The notes under the pieces were generated by a model. The model saw only the letters and a program-made list of their open reading frames with translations. It was not told where the DNA came from and searched no databases. This document shows, one piece after another, positions 10,902 to 30,195 of a DNA stretch of 42,242 nt. Numbering within the stretch: the first letter of the stretch is position 1; every line of letters begins with the position of its first letter. Location of the stretch: the NCBI GenBank assembly GCA_037447605.1, contig CM074823.1, forward strand, positions 454,252 to 496,493. Reading direction: 5' to 3'. This DNA is from Zygnema circumcarinatum (Eukaryota > Streptophyta > Zygnematophyceae > Zygnematales > Zygnemataceae). Both the position numbers and the translations under genes were made by a program.

Positions 10902-13728
10902 TCTCCCGCTCTGGCTCCCCCCCTTGCTCTTCCTCACTTTATCTCACTGGCTCTCACTTTCCCTCTCCCGCTCTCGCTTCCACCTCCCACTCACCTCCCC
11001 ACTATCTCTCACTGCCTCCCTCTCTCTCTCCTTCTCTTTCTCTTTATCTCTAAAGGACAAGTCGGTTGCTCCTGCGACTCTGCAGGGTGAGACATCATGA
11101 CGAGAGTGCGAAAAGAGCTCCCTCACTCCATTTTACCTTCTTCAAGAGAGTCCATATCAAAGCGATGACTTGCATGGTCTTCCCTAGTCCTGCAAAAATT
11201 CAGATTCAAAAGTGTTCAATGTATTTGTTTCTACATCATGAATTGATATACGCCAGCGCTTCAAGGTGGGAAGAAAACTGCGAGTTGATCGCAAACAAGG
11301 AAAATTAAACCAAAACATGTTCATTCGAAACACAATTCGATATTTCTGCGTGTTGTGAATCAGGCAAAGTACTTAAAAGAGACCCATAACATACCCATAA
11401 CGTACCCATTGCATCTGCAAGAAGACAGCCACTGAAGTTCTGATTCCGAATACCCATAACGCATTCGTATAGGAACTTAACTCCTTCCCTCTGATGCGGT
11501 CTGAGCTGTGTCGAAATGTGCTGCAGACGTATCATGTTGAAAGTGATAACATCGGACATCATCATTAATCATACACAATATTACTCTTACCTTGTTTTCT
11601 TTTTTCTCTTGTGTCTTATGACGTACTAAAGGTATTCCAAAGTGTTTTAGAGAAAAAGGCGAGAGTTGCAATAAACTAGAAATATGTGCGAAAGGCATTA
11701 TAGTTTTGCTGGAGCCTGAAAGCGCATAGAGGTCCTTCAAAAAGGGGCGAAAAGTACTCTGTCAACAATAACGGGGGTAGCGCCAACTTCTTTCTGAAGC
11801 TCCACTTCGTTCAATATGAGTGCATTCTGCATAGAAACCGACCGGAGTTCCCTCAGAGAAATGCAGTGCATGCACTCCAATGTATACATTTGAAACATAC
11901 AGTTCGACTCCCGACTTTCTCCCCCTCAACCCCTCTCCCTCTTCCTCTCCTCCCTCCCCCTCTCCGGCTCCCTCTCTCCCTCGATCCTCCTCTCGCCTGC
12001 CCGTCCTCCATCTCCCACTCTCCCACTCTCTCCCTTCCCCCCTCCGTATCCCTCTCTCCCTTTCTCCTTCCTCTCTTTCTCTCCCTCACATGCAAGTGTG
12101 AATATGTATGTATGTAGTTCAACTTATGCACGCAGGAATGTATGTATGTATGGATGGCACATGTGCATATATCTATGCACGCCTGAAGAAGGAAAAAGAT
12201 ATTAGGAAATGTCCTGAATTCCAGAATAGCCTTGAAAGATGAGTGGGAGGACGAAAGTCATAATGTTTTGAAATGATTGTGAAGAGATTCATATTGGTTC
12301 TACAACTTGCAAACGAGTGATACATTTTCGTGGGTTTTCTGAAGCGGCGTTTCATGGTTTCTTGTCACAACCTCGTCGAGTTGGAGCTGAGTACCGCTCG
12401 GTTCAGCGTGTTGGACCGGCCTGCACCGTCACGGAAAAAAAATGAATCACAAACCACAAGCAAAAAACCACGAACCAAAAAGCAGTTGAGGGAATGCTTG
12501 CCTTCTCTCCCTCAATGCTGAGCCCTCTGAACAACCACATAGATAAACGTGAACATAAACAGTTAAAACAGACGTCATCACACTAACATAAACAATAAAT
12601 AAACATTTTTGACATACGTAGACAGAGGTAAACGCACGGATTCGTAGTTTCCTGCTAAAGCTCGTTTCCCGGCCAGACAAAGAAACTGACTTAATCTGTC
12701 AAGTTACAAGGAAAATAAACTGAAACCTTCATTTCAGTTTGAATTCAGTTTGACCACCTTGAAGGCTGCCCCATATGGTGGAGGCCTGCACATTTGGAGC
12801 CGCCGCTTTTCCGAAAAATCGACGGTTCCGTCCCATGCGTATCGAATGCCCTGCCACTCAAATACTCCTCTTCGGTGATGCTCCGCATTATTTCAACATG
12901 GTATTTACCGATCTGCAAAAGAGCCAAAAGAACATCATACATCATCTTGTACTCCTTACAGTTATCTGCTCATATCCAATATCAATCAGTCAATGCAATC
13001 TGCAATCTGCAATCGGCAATCTGCAATCTGTAACCTCTGTTATTCATAATATATATCAATAAAAAATATGTTCTTGATACAATATCCTACAAGCAGTGTA
13101 TAACACTCGATCCCAATTTCAATGATTGTTTGTTACAATACTGTTACGTGCTCACATTCCTCACCTTGAAGCTCCCTTCCTCGTCACATTCTGGTAAGCT
13201 TGCAGCAGTCCTCCTCCCCTCAGCTGAAGCAAGAGGCTTTCCTGAAACATTGCTCAGTGTCTTGGAGCTCTCACGGACTGTCAGTAGTCCGTCAGACCAT
13301 GGTCCCTTGGACTTAGAATTCCTTTTTATGGCTGCAAACATCACACAAAACCGCTTCACAGAGACAATATTGTTGTTGGTATAACTGCTACCATTATTGT
13401 TCTCGGAAATAACATTGTCTGTTTTATTTATCAAGTTTGCGTGTATTCGGACGACTTCTCCATTTCTTGATGTAGACTTTGTTTTTTGTTGAAACGAAAC
13501 AGCTTGATGTGAAGCCATTTGGAAGCCTTGAATGCCAGAAGAAGAATCATATTGATAAGATTCCCGCCTTTCCTGCTCTGCCAGTTCTACTGCTCCTGCT
13601 CCTTCTCCTGCTCCTGCTCCTGCTCCTGCTTTTGCTTTCTCTTTTGCTGGTTCTCGTACGGTGTTAGAGGAGGACGAGAAGGAAACGAAAGGGGATTGGA
13701 AGCAGCGCTTCTTTCCTGCAGCCGACAT
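3907..13728 (-). CDS. RAD54B: RAD54B/RDH54-type SNF2 DNA translocase (homologous recombination)
   Basis: Eighteen exons on the minus strand: 13728-13165, 12912-12758, 12420-12324, 11826-11758, 11520-11406, 11189-11137, 10795-10718, 10278-10210, 10084-9936, 9254-9194, 8762-8623, 8269-8153, 6993-6824, 6540-6384, 6070-5858, 5468-5398, 5040-4905, 4644-3907. All have GT-AG borders and matching phases except 8153/6993. About 1050 residues plus the missing exon. ATP-binding motif I is ADAMGLGKT (about residues 330-338), motif II DEGH (about 442-445), motif [11 protein letters not shown], then KLCNHP. Lobe 2 carries [39 protein letters not shown] and [16 protein letters not shown]. The N-terminal KRFCVMFA and [17 protein letters not shown] stretches and the C-terminal [12 protein letters not shown] are closer to RAD54B than to RAD54. 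RAD54B proteins remodel RAD51 filaments and chromatin during recombination in the nucleus. The start is the ATG at 13728, opening [14 protein letters not shown]. Confidence 0.93.
5074..5340 (-). repeat. GA/CT-rich RAD54B intron (5041-5397)
   Basis: The intron between exons 5468-5398 and 5040-4905 is mostly purine-rich on the plus strand (GGTGGGAGGGGG blocks, GAGAGAG). No additional exon is seen. Confidence 0.75.
5469..5857 (-). repeat. RAD54B intron with (GA)n and (TA)n microsatellites
   Basis: The intron contains (GA)n at about 5535-5582, an AT-rich centre, and (TA)n at about 5837-5851 next to the donor of exon 6070-5858. No exon is visible inside. Confidence 0.75.
6071..6383 (-). repeat. 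RAD54B intron with hexamer-like GAATAT/GAATGT repeats
   Basis: About 6265-6365 holds an imperfect 6-bp periodic run (GAATGT, GAATAT, GAAAAT). The remainder is A/T-rich and non-coding. Confidence 0.65.
6994..8152 (-). repeat. Perfect (TCCC)n tract of about 937 bp in a RAD54B intron
   Basis: From about 7077 to 8013 the sequence is an uninterrupted TCCC tetranucleotide (about 234 units). It is flanked by 8014-8152 and 6994-7076, which are ordinary intronic DNA. The flanking exons (8269-8153 and 6993-6824) do not match in phase, so one short RAD54B exon is expected here but is not present. The long Pro-Ser-Leu or Gly-Arg-Glu frames across the tract are repeat artefacts. Confidence 0.95.
8460..8622. 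repeat. 31-38 bp minisatellite in a RAD54B intron
   Basis: About four diverged copies of TCATCTTGGTTGNATGTGAC with TTATGACG linkers precede exon 8762-8623 on the plus strand. One copy creates a perfect TGACGTCA palindrome near 8558. The rest of this intron (8270-8459) is unremarkable. Confidence 0.7.
8763..9193 (-). repeat. RAD54B intron with (GGGGGA)n
   Basis: A GGGGGA hexamer run lies at about 8790-8832, followed by irregular GA-rich DNA to about 8965. No exon is seen. Confidence 0.7.
9255..9935 (-). other. RAD54B intron, CT-rich
   Basis: This intron, the longest in the ATPase lobe 1 region, is mostly CT-rich on the plus strand (about 9430-9780). No coding segment matching SNF2 proteins is found, and the flanking exons join correctly in the codon AG/T (Ser of RLKNS). 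Confidence 0.7.
10279..10717 (-). other. RAD54B intron with GA-rich tract
   Basis: GA-rich at about 10400-10515, otherwise unremarkable. A short open frame near 10550-10640 was considered as an exon and rejected because the flanking exons (ending WGKE and starting [10 protein letters not shown]) join directly in phase and match the family. Confidence 0.65.
10840..11050. repeat. CT microsatellite tract in a RAD54B intron (10796-11136)
   Basis: The intron between exons 11189-11137 and 10795-10718 is nearly all CTCTCT and CCCTCTC blocks on the plus strand. Confidence 0.75.
11827..12323 (-). other. RAD54B intron: CT-rich and TATG repeats
   Basis: CT-rich at about 11915-12085 and short TATG runs at about 12100-12155. 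The exon 12420-12324 donor was placed at GAAAAT|GTATCA because it keeps phase 0 into exon 11826-11758. Confidence 0.65.
12989..13036. repeat. CAATCTG heptamer repeat
   Basis: Six near-identical CAATCTG units lie in tandem in the intron between RAD54B exons 1 and 2. The rest of the 13164-12913 intron is A/T-rich. Confidence 0.8.
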
Positions 13729-13865
13729 AGCTTCCTTCCCTTCCTCTCTGCCTTTCTTCCTCTCTGCCTTCCCTTCCCTCCTTTCAAGACTGAGGGAGAG
13801 GATGCAGGCAGGCGACCGGCGGTCCAGACAGGCGAGCCTTCCGCCCCTGCTGCCCTGGTGGTCAA

Positions 13866-14285
13866 GGCGTCCAATGGTGAACCGTCACGTGGACATTCTT
13901 GCCACGTGGCGCTTCATCGTTTGTAAATATTTGGAAATTGCCAACTCGGAGGCAAGTATTCCAATGGGAGACCGCCACGTGGAAGTACTTGCCACGGGCG
14001 CCTCATCATTGGTGGATACTCGACCTCGATTTCTGGAACTGCCAACTGGGAGGCAAAGGCGTCAAATGGGAACCACCACGTGGACATAATTGACACGTGG
14101 CGTTTAATCATTGGTGAATGTTTGACCTGGAGTTTCATGAACTGCCAACTGGGAGGCAAGATATCCAATGGAGAGCCGCCATGTGGACATTATCTACACG
14201 TGGCGCTCGATCCGAGTCAGTAAAATATCCAATGATTTCTCGCCACGTAAGAATATTGACAGGTGGCATATTTTCATTGGAAGAT
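13866..14285. promoter_or_regulatory. Array of inverted CCAAT / CACGTG arms between RAD54B and the isomerase
   Basis: Five imperfect units start near 13871, 13961, 14062, 14165 and 14228. A full unit is an imperfect inverted repeat: a left arm CCAATG-N8-CCACGTGG, a short centre (ACATTNTTGC-like), then CACGTGGCG-N7-ATCATTGG. The units are separated by a conserved spacer containing CCAACTGGGAGGCAAG. Arms at 13886-13910, 13976-14012 and 14078-14112 are clearest. CACGTG is the G-box/E-box core and CCAAT the NF-Y box. The region separates two divergent genes, so a shared promoter role is plausible. The foldback symmetry also fits a MITE-like element duplicated in place. Confidence 0.7.
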
Positions 14286-14430
14286 GCTCGAGCCCAAAAA
14301 GTCTCGGCAGTGCCAACCGAGACGGGTTTTTTACTGCCGACTGGGGGACATTTACGTGCCCCGTGACGTGACCACATAGAACAGTTAAAATCGGACCAAT
14401 TTCAGTACGGAGAAACATGCGGAAAGTACG

Positions 14431-14446
14431 AGTACAGTACTGTACT
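14431..14446. promoter_or_regulatory. Perfect 16-bp palindrome
   Basis: AGTACAGTACTGTACT reads the same on both strands. It sits in a GTAC-rich stretch (14405-14495) about 285 bp upstream of the isomerase ATG. It could be a dimeric factor site or a simple GTAC slippage product. Confidence 0.5.
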
Positions 14447-14507
14447 GTAGTATGTACGAACAGAAGTACGGAAATTGCGCATGGTACGAACCGTACGGAC
14501 TGTTTGC

Positions 14508-14597
14508 CCCGGGCATCCCCCTCCCCCCCCCGGGGCATGAACCCCCCCCGCCAGGCATGACCCCCACCCTGGGCATGACACCCCCGGCCATGCCCTT
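14508..14597. repeat. GGGCATG-CCCCC short tandem repeat
   Basis: Four to five units of GGGCATGA or GGGCATCC followed by C-runs occur upstream of the isomerase. No coding content is seen. Confidence 0.6.
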
Positions 14598-14695
14598 GTC
14601 TCCGTGTCTCCAACCCTACCACCACCTCTCCTACCTCTCCCTGCCCAGTCCCTCAGAGATTCTTCCTGAACCCCTCTGCGCAGGCCTCAAGAGGC

Positions 14696-14728
14696 TTAAA
14701 CCCTAACCCTAACACCTGAAACCCTAAC
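14696..14728 (+). promoter_or_regulatory. Telo-box-like CCCTAA motifs before the isomerase ATG
   Basis: AAACCCTAACCCTAA and GAAACCCTAAC run directly into ATGG. In plants, AAACCCTAA (telo box) occurs near the starts of many growth-related genes. Here the same motif is common throughout the window, so a regulatory role is only possible. Confidence 0.4.
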
Positions 14729-16865
14729 ATGGCTTCCCCTTCCTCCTCTCCCTCTCCCTCTCCCTCTCCCTCCCCCTCCTTCCCTCCCTACGACCGCATC
14801 TCCGTCTCCCTCCCCTTCCCCGACGTCGCCCTCATCTCCTTCTCCCGCCCGCATGTGCGCAACGCCATGGATTCCGCCACGTACACCCAGCTCGCCTCCG
14901 CCCTCACCTCTGCCTCCCTCTCCCCCTCCCTCCGCGCCGTCATCCTCACCGGCCATGGCTCCTTCTTCACCGCCGGCGCCGACATCTCCGAGGCCGACCT
15001 CCCCTCCTACCGCGCCGCCATGGTCGACCCCTCCTCCGCCCCCGTCGGCCTCTTCATGCTCTCCGTCCTCCGCTTCCCGAAGCTTCTCTTCGCTGCCGTC
15101 AACGGGCCAGCTGTCGGCATAGGAGTCACTCTCCTCCCTCACTGTGACGTCAGCTGGGCCGCTGATGAAGTCACCTTCTGGACCCCCTTTGTACGGCTGG
15201 CCGTTGTGCCCGAATTTTGTTCCAGTGTGACCTTTCCGCGGCTGATGGGTGCGGCTACCGCAGGGGAGGTGCTGCTAGCGGGGAGGCGGCTGGGGGCGCA
15301 GGAGGGGCGGGACCTGGGGCTGGTGGCGGACGTGCTGCCGAAGGAGGGGTTTTTGGAAGGTGGGGGCGAGAGGGTGAGGGTTAGGGTTTAGGGTTTCTGA
15401 AAGGTGGGGCCGAGAAGGTGGAGGTTAGGGATTAGGGTTTAGGGTTTCTGGAAGGTGGGGGCGAGGGGGTGAGGGCTTAGAGTTTAAGGTTTGGGGTTTG
15501 AGGTGAAGGATTTGGGGTTTGGGGTTTGGGTTGGAGGGTTTGGGGTTTAGGGCTGGTTTAGAGTTTTGGGTGGAGGGTTTGGCGTTTGGGGTTTGGGTTT
15601 GGGGTTTGGGGTTTGGGGTTTAGGGTTTGGGTTCGGGGTTTAGGCTTTGGGGTTTAAGGTTTAGGGTTTGGGGTACAGGGTTTGGGGTTTCTGGAAGGTG
15701 AGAGAGAGGGGTTTGGGGTTTAGGGTTTAGGGTTGGGACTTAGGTTTTGGGGTTTGGGAGGGGGTTAGAGTTTGGGAATTAGGGTTTAGGGTTCGGGATT
15801 TGGGGTGTTAGTGCTAATGGTTCAGGGCTGAGGGCTAAGGACATAGGGTTTAGGGTTTTCATGTTTTTAGGTTTCTGATTTTTCTGGTTGTGGGTTTTGG
15901 CGTTTTCAGTTTTCGAGATTTTCGGGTTTAGGGTTTTTAAGTTTTTTTGGGTTTTGGGGTATTGTAGGATTTCTAGGGTTTTGGAATTTTTTATTTTTGG
16001 TGGTTTTTTAAGGTCTTAGGAGTTCAGCGTTCAGAGAAGATCGCAGATGATGGGAGAGGGAGAAATTGCACATCCCATATTCCGTGATTTCTCACTCCTT
16101 TTCCATTTTCTTTCCGTTTCTGAATCCCACTCTCTCCCTCTCCTCTCTCCCTCTCCTCTCTCCCTCTCCTCTCTCCCTCCTATCTCCCTCCCCTCTTCGT
16201 CTCTCCCTCACCTCTTTCTCCCCCTCACTTCCTGTTCTCCGCCTCCCTCTCTCCCTCTCCCCTCCCGTCCCCTCTCTTTTTCCACTCCATCCTATCTCTC
16301 TCGCTTTCTCCTCTCTCCACCACCTCTTTCTCCCCCTCTCTCCCCCTCGCTTCTCGTTCTCCGCCTCCCACTATCCCTCTCCCCTCTCCTTCCCTCTCTC
16401 CTTCCTCTCCCTCCTATCTCCCTCGCTTTCTCCCCTCTCCACCACCTTTTTCTCCCCCTCCCTCTCTGCCTTCCCTCCCCCTCCCCCTCCCCCTCCCCCT
16501 CCCCCACTTTCTCTCCCCTGCCCCTCTCTCGCCCTCGTCCCTTTCCTCCCCTTCCCCTCTCTCTCTCTCCCTCTCTCTCTTTCTCTCCCTCCCTCTCTCT
16601 CTCTTCTCTCTCTCTCTCCTCTCTCTCTCCTGCAGCGGTGTTCGATCGAGTCCGCAAAATTCTCGACCAGCCCATGGCTGAAAGTTCCCTCCCCCTCTTC
16701 AAAAAAATGCTCAAAAAACCTTTCGCTGCGGAACTTGAAGCCGCGTTTCGGTATGAAATGGAGGAGCTCGGAAAGCGTTCAGTGAAGGGAGAGACGAGCC
16801 GAGCTGTCGCGCTGCTATTGGCCGAGAGGAAGGCGGAGAGTAAAGCGCTGAAAAGTAAACTTTAA
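14729..16865 (+). CDS. Peroxisomal delta3,delta2-enoyl-CoA isomerase (crotonase family, ECI2-like)
   Basis: Exons 14729-15359 and 16636-16865 join in phase 1 (G|CG) to give about 286 residues, with TAA at 16863-16865. After a Ser/Pro leader of about 20 residues the crotonase fold follows: ISFSRPHVRNAMD, the first oxyanion-hole region GHGSFFTAGADISE, and the second GPAVGIGVTLLPHCD. The stretch VVPEFCSS places a Glu where ECI2-type isomerases keep their catalytic Glu. The last exon ends ALKSKL, and terminal SKL is a canonical PTS1 peroxisome signal. The reaction expected is shifting 3-enoyl-CoA to 2-trans-enoyl-CoA during beta-oxidation of unsaturated fatty acids. The ATG context AACATGGCT is favourable. 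The gene is divergent from RAD54B. A 2-enoyl-CoA hydratase role is the main alternative. Confidence 0.93.
15350..16635 (+). repeat. Isomerase intron: duplicated donor junction, TTTAGGG motifs, CT tract
   Basis: The intron is 15360-16635. The last ten exon bases and the donor (TTTTTGGAAG|GTGGGGGCGAG) recur as two further tandem copies beginning at 15394 and 15445 (TTTCTGAAAGGTGGGGCCGAG and TTTCTGGAAGGTGGGGGCGAG), each followed by TTAGGGTTTAGGG. A shorter copy is near 15688. TTTAGGG, TTTGGGG and related motifs fill 15480-16030. A CT-rich tract (16125-16634) ends in CTCTCTCCTGCAG, the acceptor. Confidence 0.85.
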
Positions 16866-17913
16866 AGGTGAACTTTGACGAGAGTTCACTTTGACGTTGA
16901 CTTTTGAGTCTCTCAAAACTAAAGCTTGAAGGTTAACTTTGACGAGAGTTGACTTTGAACTTGACTGACGAGAGTTGACTTTGAACTTGACTTTGGAGTC
17001 TCTCAAAAATAACTTCAAGGTTAACTTTGAAGAGAGTCACGACAAGATCTGGGTACCCATTTTTTTTTTTTAGATTATCGAAAAGAGAGAAGGAAGAGTT
17101 CTGCATCGTTTTTTCAATTTTTGAGGAGGACAGGCGGAGGCGAAGACAGGTCGTCCGTTAATTTTTTGCTTTCCCTTCCCCCTCCATTTTTTTTTTGGTT
17201 CTTTCGGTTGGCCCTAGACATGGGTTTGGGCAGCTTTTTCAAGACTTTTCATAGTGTATTTTTTGTATTTGTAAGTGAGAAATTGGGAAGGTGAAAGAGA
17301 GTGGGGGAGAGAGTGAGAGCGTGAGAGACACAGAGAGAGGGGGAGAGAGAGAGAGGGAGAGAGAGGGTGAAAGAGAGAGTTGGGGGGAGAGAGAGCGGGA
17401 GAGACAGAGAGTGAGGGGGAGAGAAAGTGAGAGAGAGAGGGAGGAGAGAGATGCCAGTGAGTGGCATCCTTGTATATAGAAATGCAACATTGGTGCAAAT
17501 TGGAATACAAGTCAAAGGCACTACTCTTCCAAACCCCTTCTCTATATTCCTATTCTTGATCTGTTTTTTTTTTGTTCTCTGAAAGCTAATAATAACTTAA
17601 TTTGAGGGGGACGTAAATGGGCTTTTCAACACCAAACTCGATTTCTTTTTTCTATCCAAAAAACGTTCAAAATAAATAATAAAAGGGCCGTCCTCCCTCT
17701 CTTATCGCTACATATAAAAATGAAAAAAATACAAAAAAAAAATCGCTCAGCTTTAAGCGCTGCTTCTCTGCAACGCTTCTTTAACTTTTATTCTCTCTCC
17801 TACCCCTCTCTCCTAATGCTTCCTTTCCTTCAAAAAATTTGCGAAAATCTAACCGTAAACAGAAGTATCACTTGTCTGACGATACAATAAGAAAATAAAG
17901 CAAAAAAAAAAAT
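16866..17913. other. Convergent intergenic region with TTGAC repeats
   Basis: Positions 16867-17037 hold three imperfect copies of a unit of about 55 bp combining TTTGACGAGAGTTGACTTTG with TGGAGTCTCTCAAAA, so TTGAC (the plant W-box core) recurs many times. The first copy overlaps the end of the isomerase reading frame. Positions 17285-17450 are GA-rich. The remainder is A/T-rich with T-runs. No gene is seen. Confidence 0.7.
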
Positions 17914-28240
<10,327 letters not shown>

Positions 28241-28324
28241 CTGCAAAACGGGGAATGGAAAAAATTGCAAGTTTTTAGGGTTTTGGAAGTGTCAAAGGGT
28301 TTAGGGTTTTAGCCACGCGGAGAG

Positions 28325-28740
28325 AGAGTCAGTAGTCTAAGTCAACCAGGTCAACTGAGTCATGCAAGTCAAGTGAGTCGGCAAAGTCAGCCGAGTCAAG
28401 CGAGTCAATCAAGTCATCAAAGTCACCAAAGTCAAGCAAGTCAATTGAACCAATCGAGTCAACCACGTCTTCCAGTCAACAAAGTCAACCGACTCAATCA
28501 AGTCACCAAGGTCAACCAAATCAATTGAGCCAAATGAACCAACCAAGTCATCAATGTCAACCACGTCCACCCAGCCAACCGAGTCAACCTCGTCAACCCA
28601 GTCAACCAAGTCAACCCAGTCAACCACGTCAACTCAACCAACCTCGTCAACCACATCAACCCAGTCAACCAAGTCAACCAAGTCAACCACGTCAACTCAG
28701 CCAACCTCGTCAACCTGCCAACCCAGCCAACCTCAACCCC
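28325..28740. repeat. GTCAACC/GTCAAG pentamer-derived minisatellite
   Basis: About 80 short units of AGTCAACC, AGTCAAGC and CGTCAACC lie upstream of lectin domain A. On the gene strand it reads GGTTGAC, so the TTGAC core recurs throughout. Ser-Thr-Gln-Pro frames are artefacts. Confidence 0.88.
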
Positions 28741-28744
28741 CAAC

Positions 28745-29046
28745 CCTCAACCTGCGCCACCCGGAGGCCAACCCAAGCCAACCGAGTCGCCTGCCAACGC
28801 ACGCGACGCAGCGGGAAGTACCCATCGGGTAGACCGGGCTGGACGCTGAGCATGCTGTAGCCCCGCCTCCACGCTTCTACGGAACGCGGGATCCAAGACG
28901 CAGCCGCCGCCCCCAGTCCCGCCCCTGTGAGCTTCTTGAGCCAATAGCTATCCCCGTGAAATTTTACCACGCAGAAGGATGCGGGTCCAACTGCTTGGGC
29001 ACACAGCTCTGCCCTCGCTATAGCTACCAAGCAGGTGATTTCACCT
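28745..29046 (-). CDS. Possible exon of unknown gene (weak papain-like similarity)
   Basis: The minus strand has an acceptor-like CCCATGTTCAG at about 29048, then an open frame containing AELCAQAVGPASFCVVKFHG, DSYWLKKLTGAG and RRGYSML. The pattern C-x-x-A-V...VV-x-F-x-G...YWL-x-K is reminiscent of the His/Asn half of papain-family proteins. It would follow the C1 exons at 41654-40891 across the satellite, but the His and Asn would both be lost and the splice phase does not match the upstream exon. It could equally be non-coding. The composition is less repetitive than its surroundings. Confidence 0.25.
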
Positions 29047-29059
29047 GAACATGGGGAAA

Positions 29060-29485
29060 ATGGAAGGAGAAGGACAGCTGAGCAGCTGAGCAGCGAGCAG
29101 GCCGAGCAGCCGAGCAGGCCGAGCAGGCCGAGCAGCCAGCCAGCCAGCCAGCTGACAGCCGTGACAGCCAGCCACAAAATGGCCAGCCTACAGCCTATTT
29201 TACAAATGGCTAAATGAGCAGCCGAAATGGCTGTGCCAGCCATAGCCGGCTAGCTAAATTTTATTAAATATGCCACAAAATACAGCCTAAAATTTACGCA
29301 TAGCCGGCTGCGCCACAGCCTGGCTGCGCCTTACAGCCTTACATAGCTTACAGGCCAGCTTACAGTTTTACAGCTTAAGGCCGGAATGGCTAGCCTACAG
29401 CCAAAAGACCTGTGCCACAGCCAGCCAGTTTACAGCCAGCCGTGATTTTAAATTGCAGCCAGGCCCAGCCAGGCCAGGCCTGAGT
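29060..29485. repeat. CAGCC/GCCAGC-rich repeat region
   Basis: Dense short motifs (GAGCAGGCC, CAGCCAGC, TACAGCC, CATAGCCGGC) occur without fixed period. No gene is seen. Confidence 0.75.
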
Positions 29486-30195
29486 GTTTGAGGGTTTTGC
29501 TGCTGGGGGGTATTGGGTGGCTGGGGTTTTAGGCTCTTGGGGTTTTAGGGGTTTTGTGTTTTGGGGTTTTGACAGTTTTTGGGGTGTTGCGTTTTTGGAG
29601 AGGTATGGTCAAGCTAGACCCTACAGCCTAAACCCTGACCCCTAACCCCTAAAACCCCTAAATCCTACCCCCTAACCCCTACCCCCTACCCCCCTACCCC
29701 CCTACCCCTACCCCTGCCCCCACACCCCCTAGTACTCCCCCCTACCCCCTACTCCCCCACCCCCCACCCCCACCCCTACTCCCCCTACTCCCCTACCCCT
29801 ACCCCTACCCCACCCCCCACCCCTACCCCCCACCCCCTACCCCAGTACCCCCTACCCCCTACCCCCCACCCCCTACCCCCTACCCCCACCCCTACCCCCC
29901 ACTCCCCTACCCCCACCCCACCCCTACCCCTACCCCCCCACCCCCACCCCCTACCCCCTGCACCCCCTACCCCCTGGCTCCCCTACCCCTACCCCCTACC
30001 CCCCACCCCCCCACCCCCTACCCCCCTACCCCTACCTCCCTACTCCCAAATTCCCCATCCCCCTACCCTCCCCTACCCCTCCCTCCCCTACCCCCTACCC
30101 TCCCACTACCCCATCCCCCTACCCTCCCCCTACCCTCCCCCTACCCCTCCCCCTACCCCTAAACCTCTAAACCCAAACCCTAAAACTCCTAAAAT
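29486..30195. repeat. C-rich CCCCTACCCC repeat leading into the satellite
   Basis: GGGGTTTTAGG motifs (29500-29600) give way to CCCCTAC/CCCCAC irregular repeats (about 29640-30165), then CCCTAAACC and the first satellite units. No coding content is seen. Confidence 0.85.

Noticed and set aside
16047-16634. N-terminal extension of the isomerase exon 2 frame (Ser-Leu-Pro repeats)
   Set aside because: It is the CT-rich polypyrimidine tract before the TGCAG acceptor; the exon proper starts at 16636.
28409-28860. Trp-Leu-Thr and Ser-Thr-Gln-Pro repeat frames
   Set aside because: They are produced by the GTCAACC minisatellite, and no frame continues into a recognisable domain.
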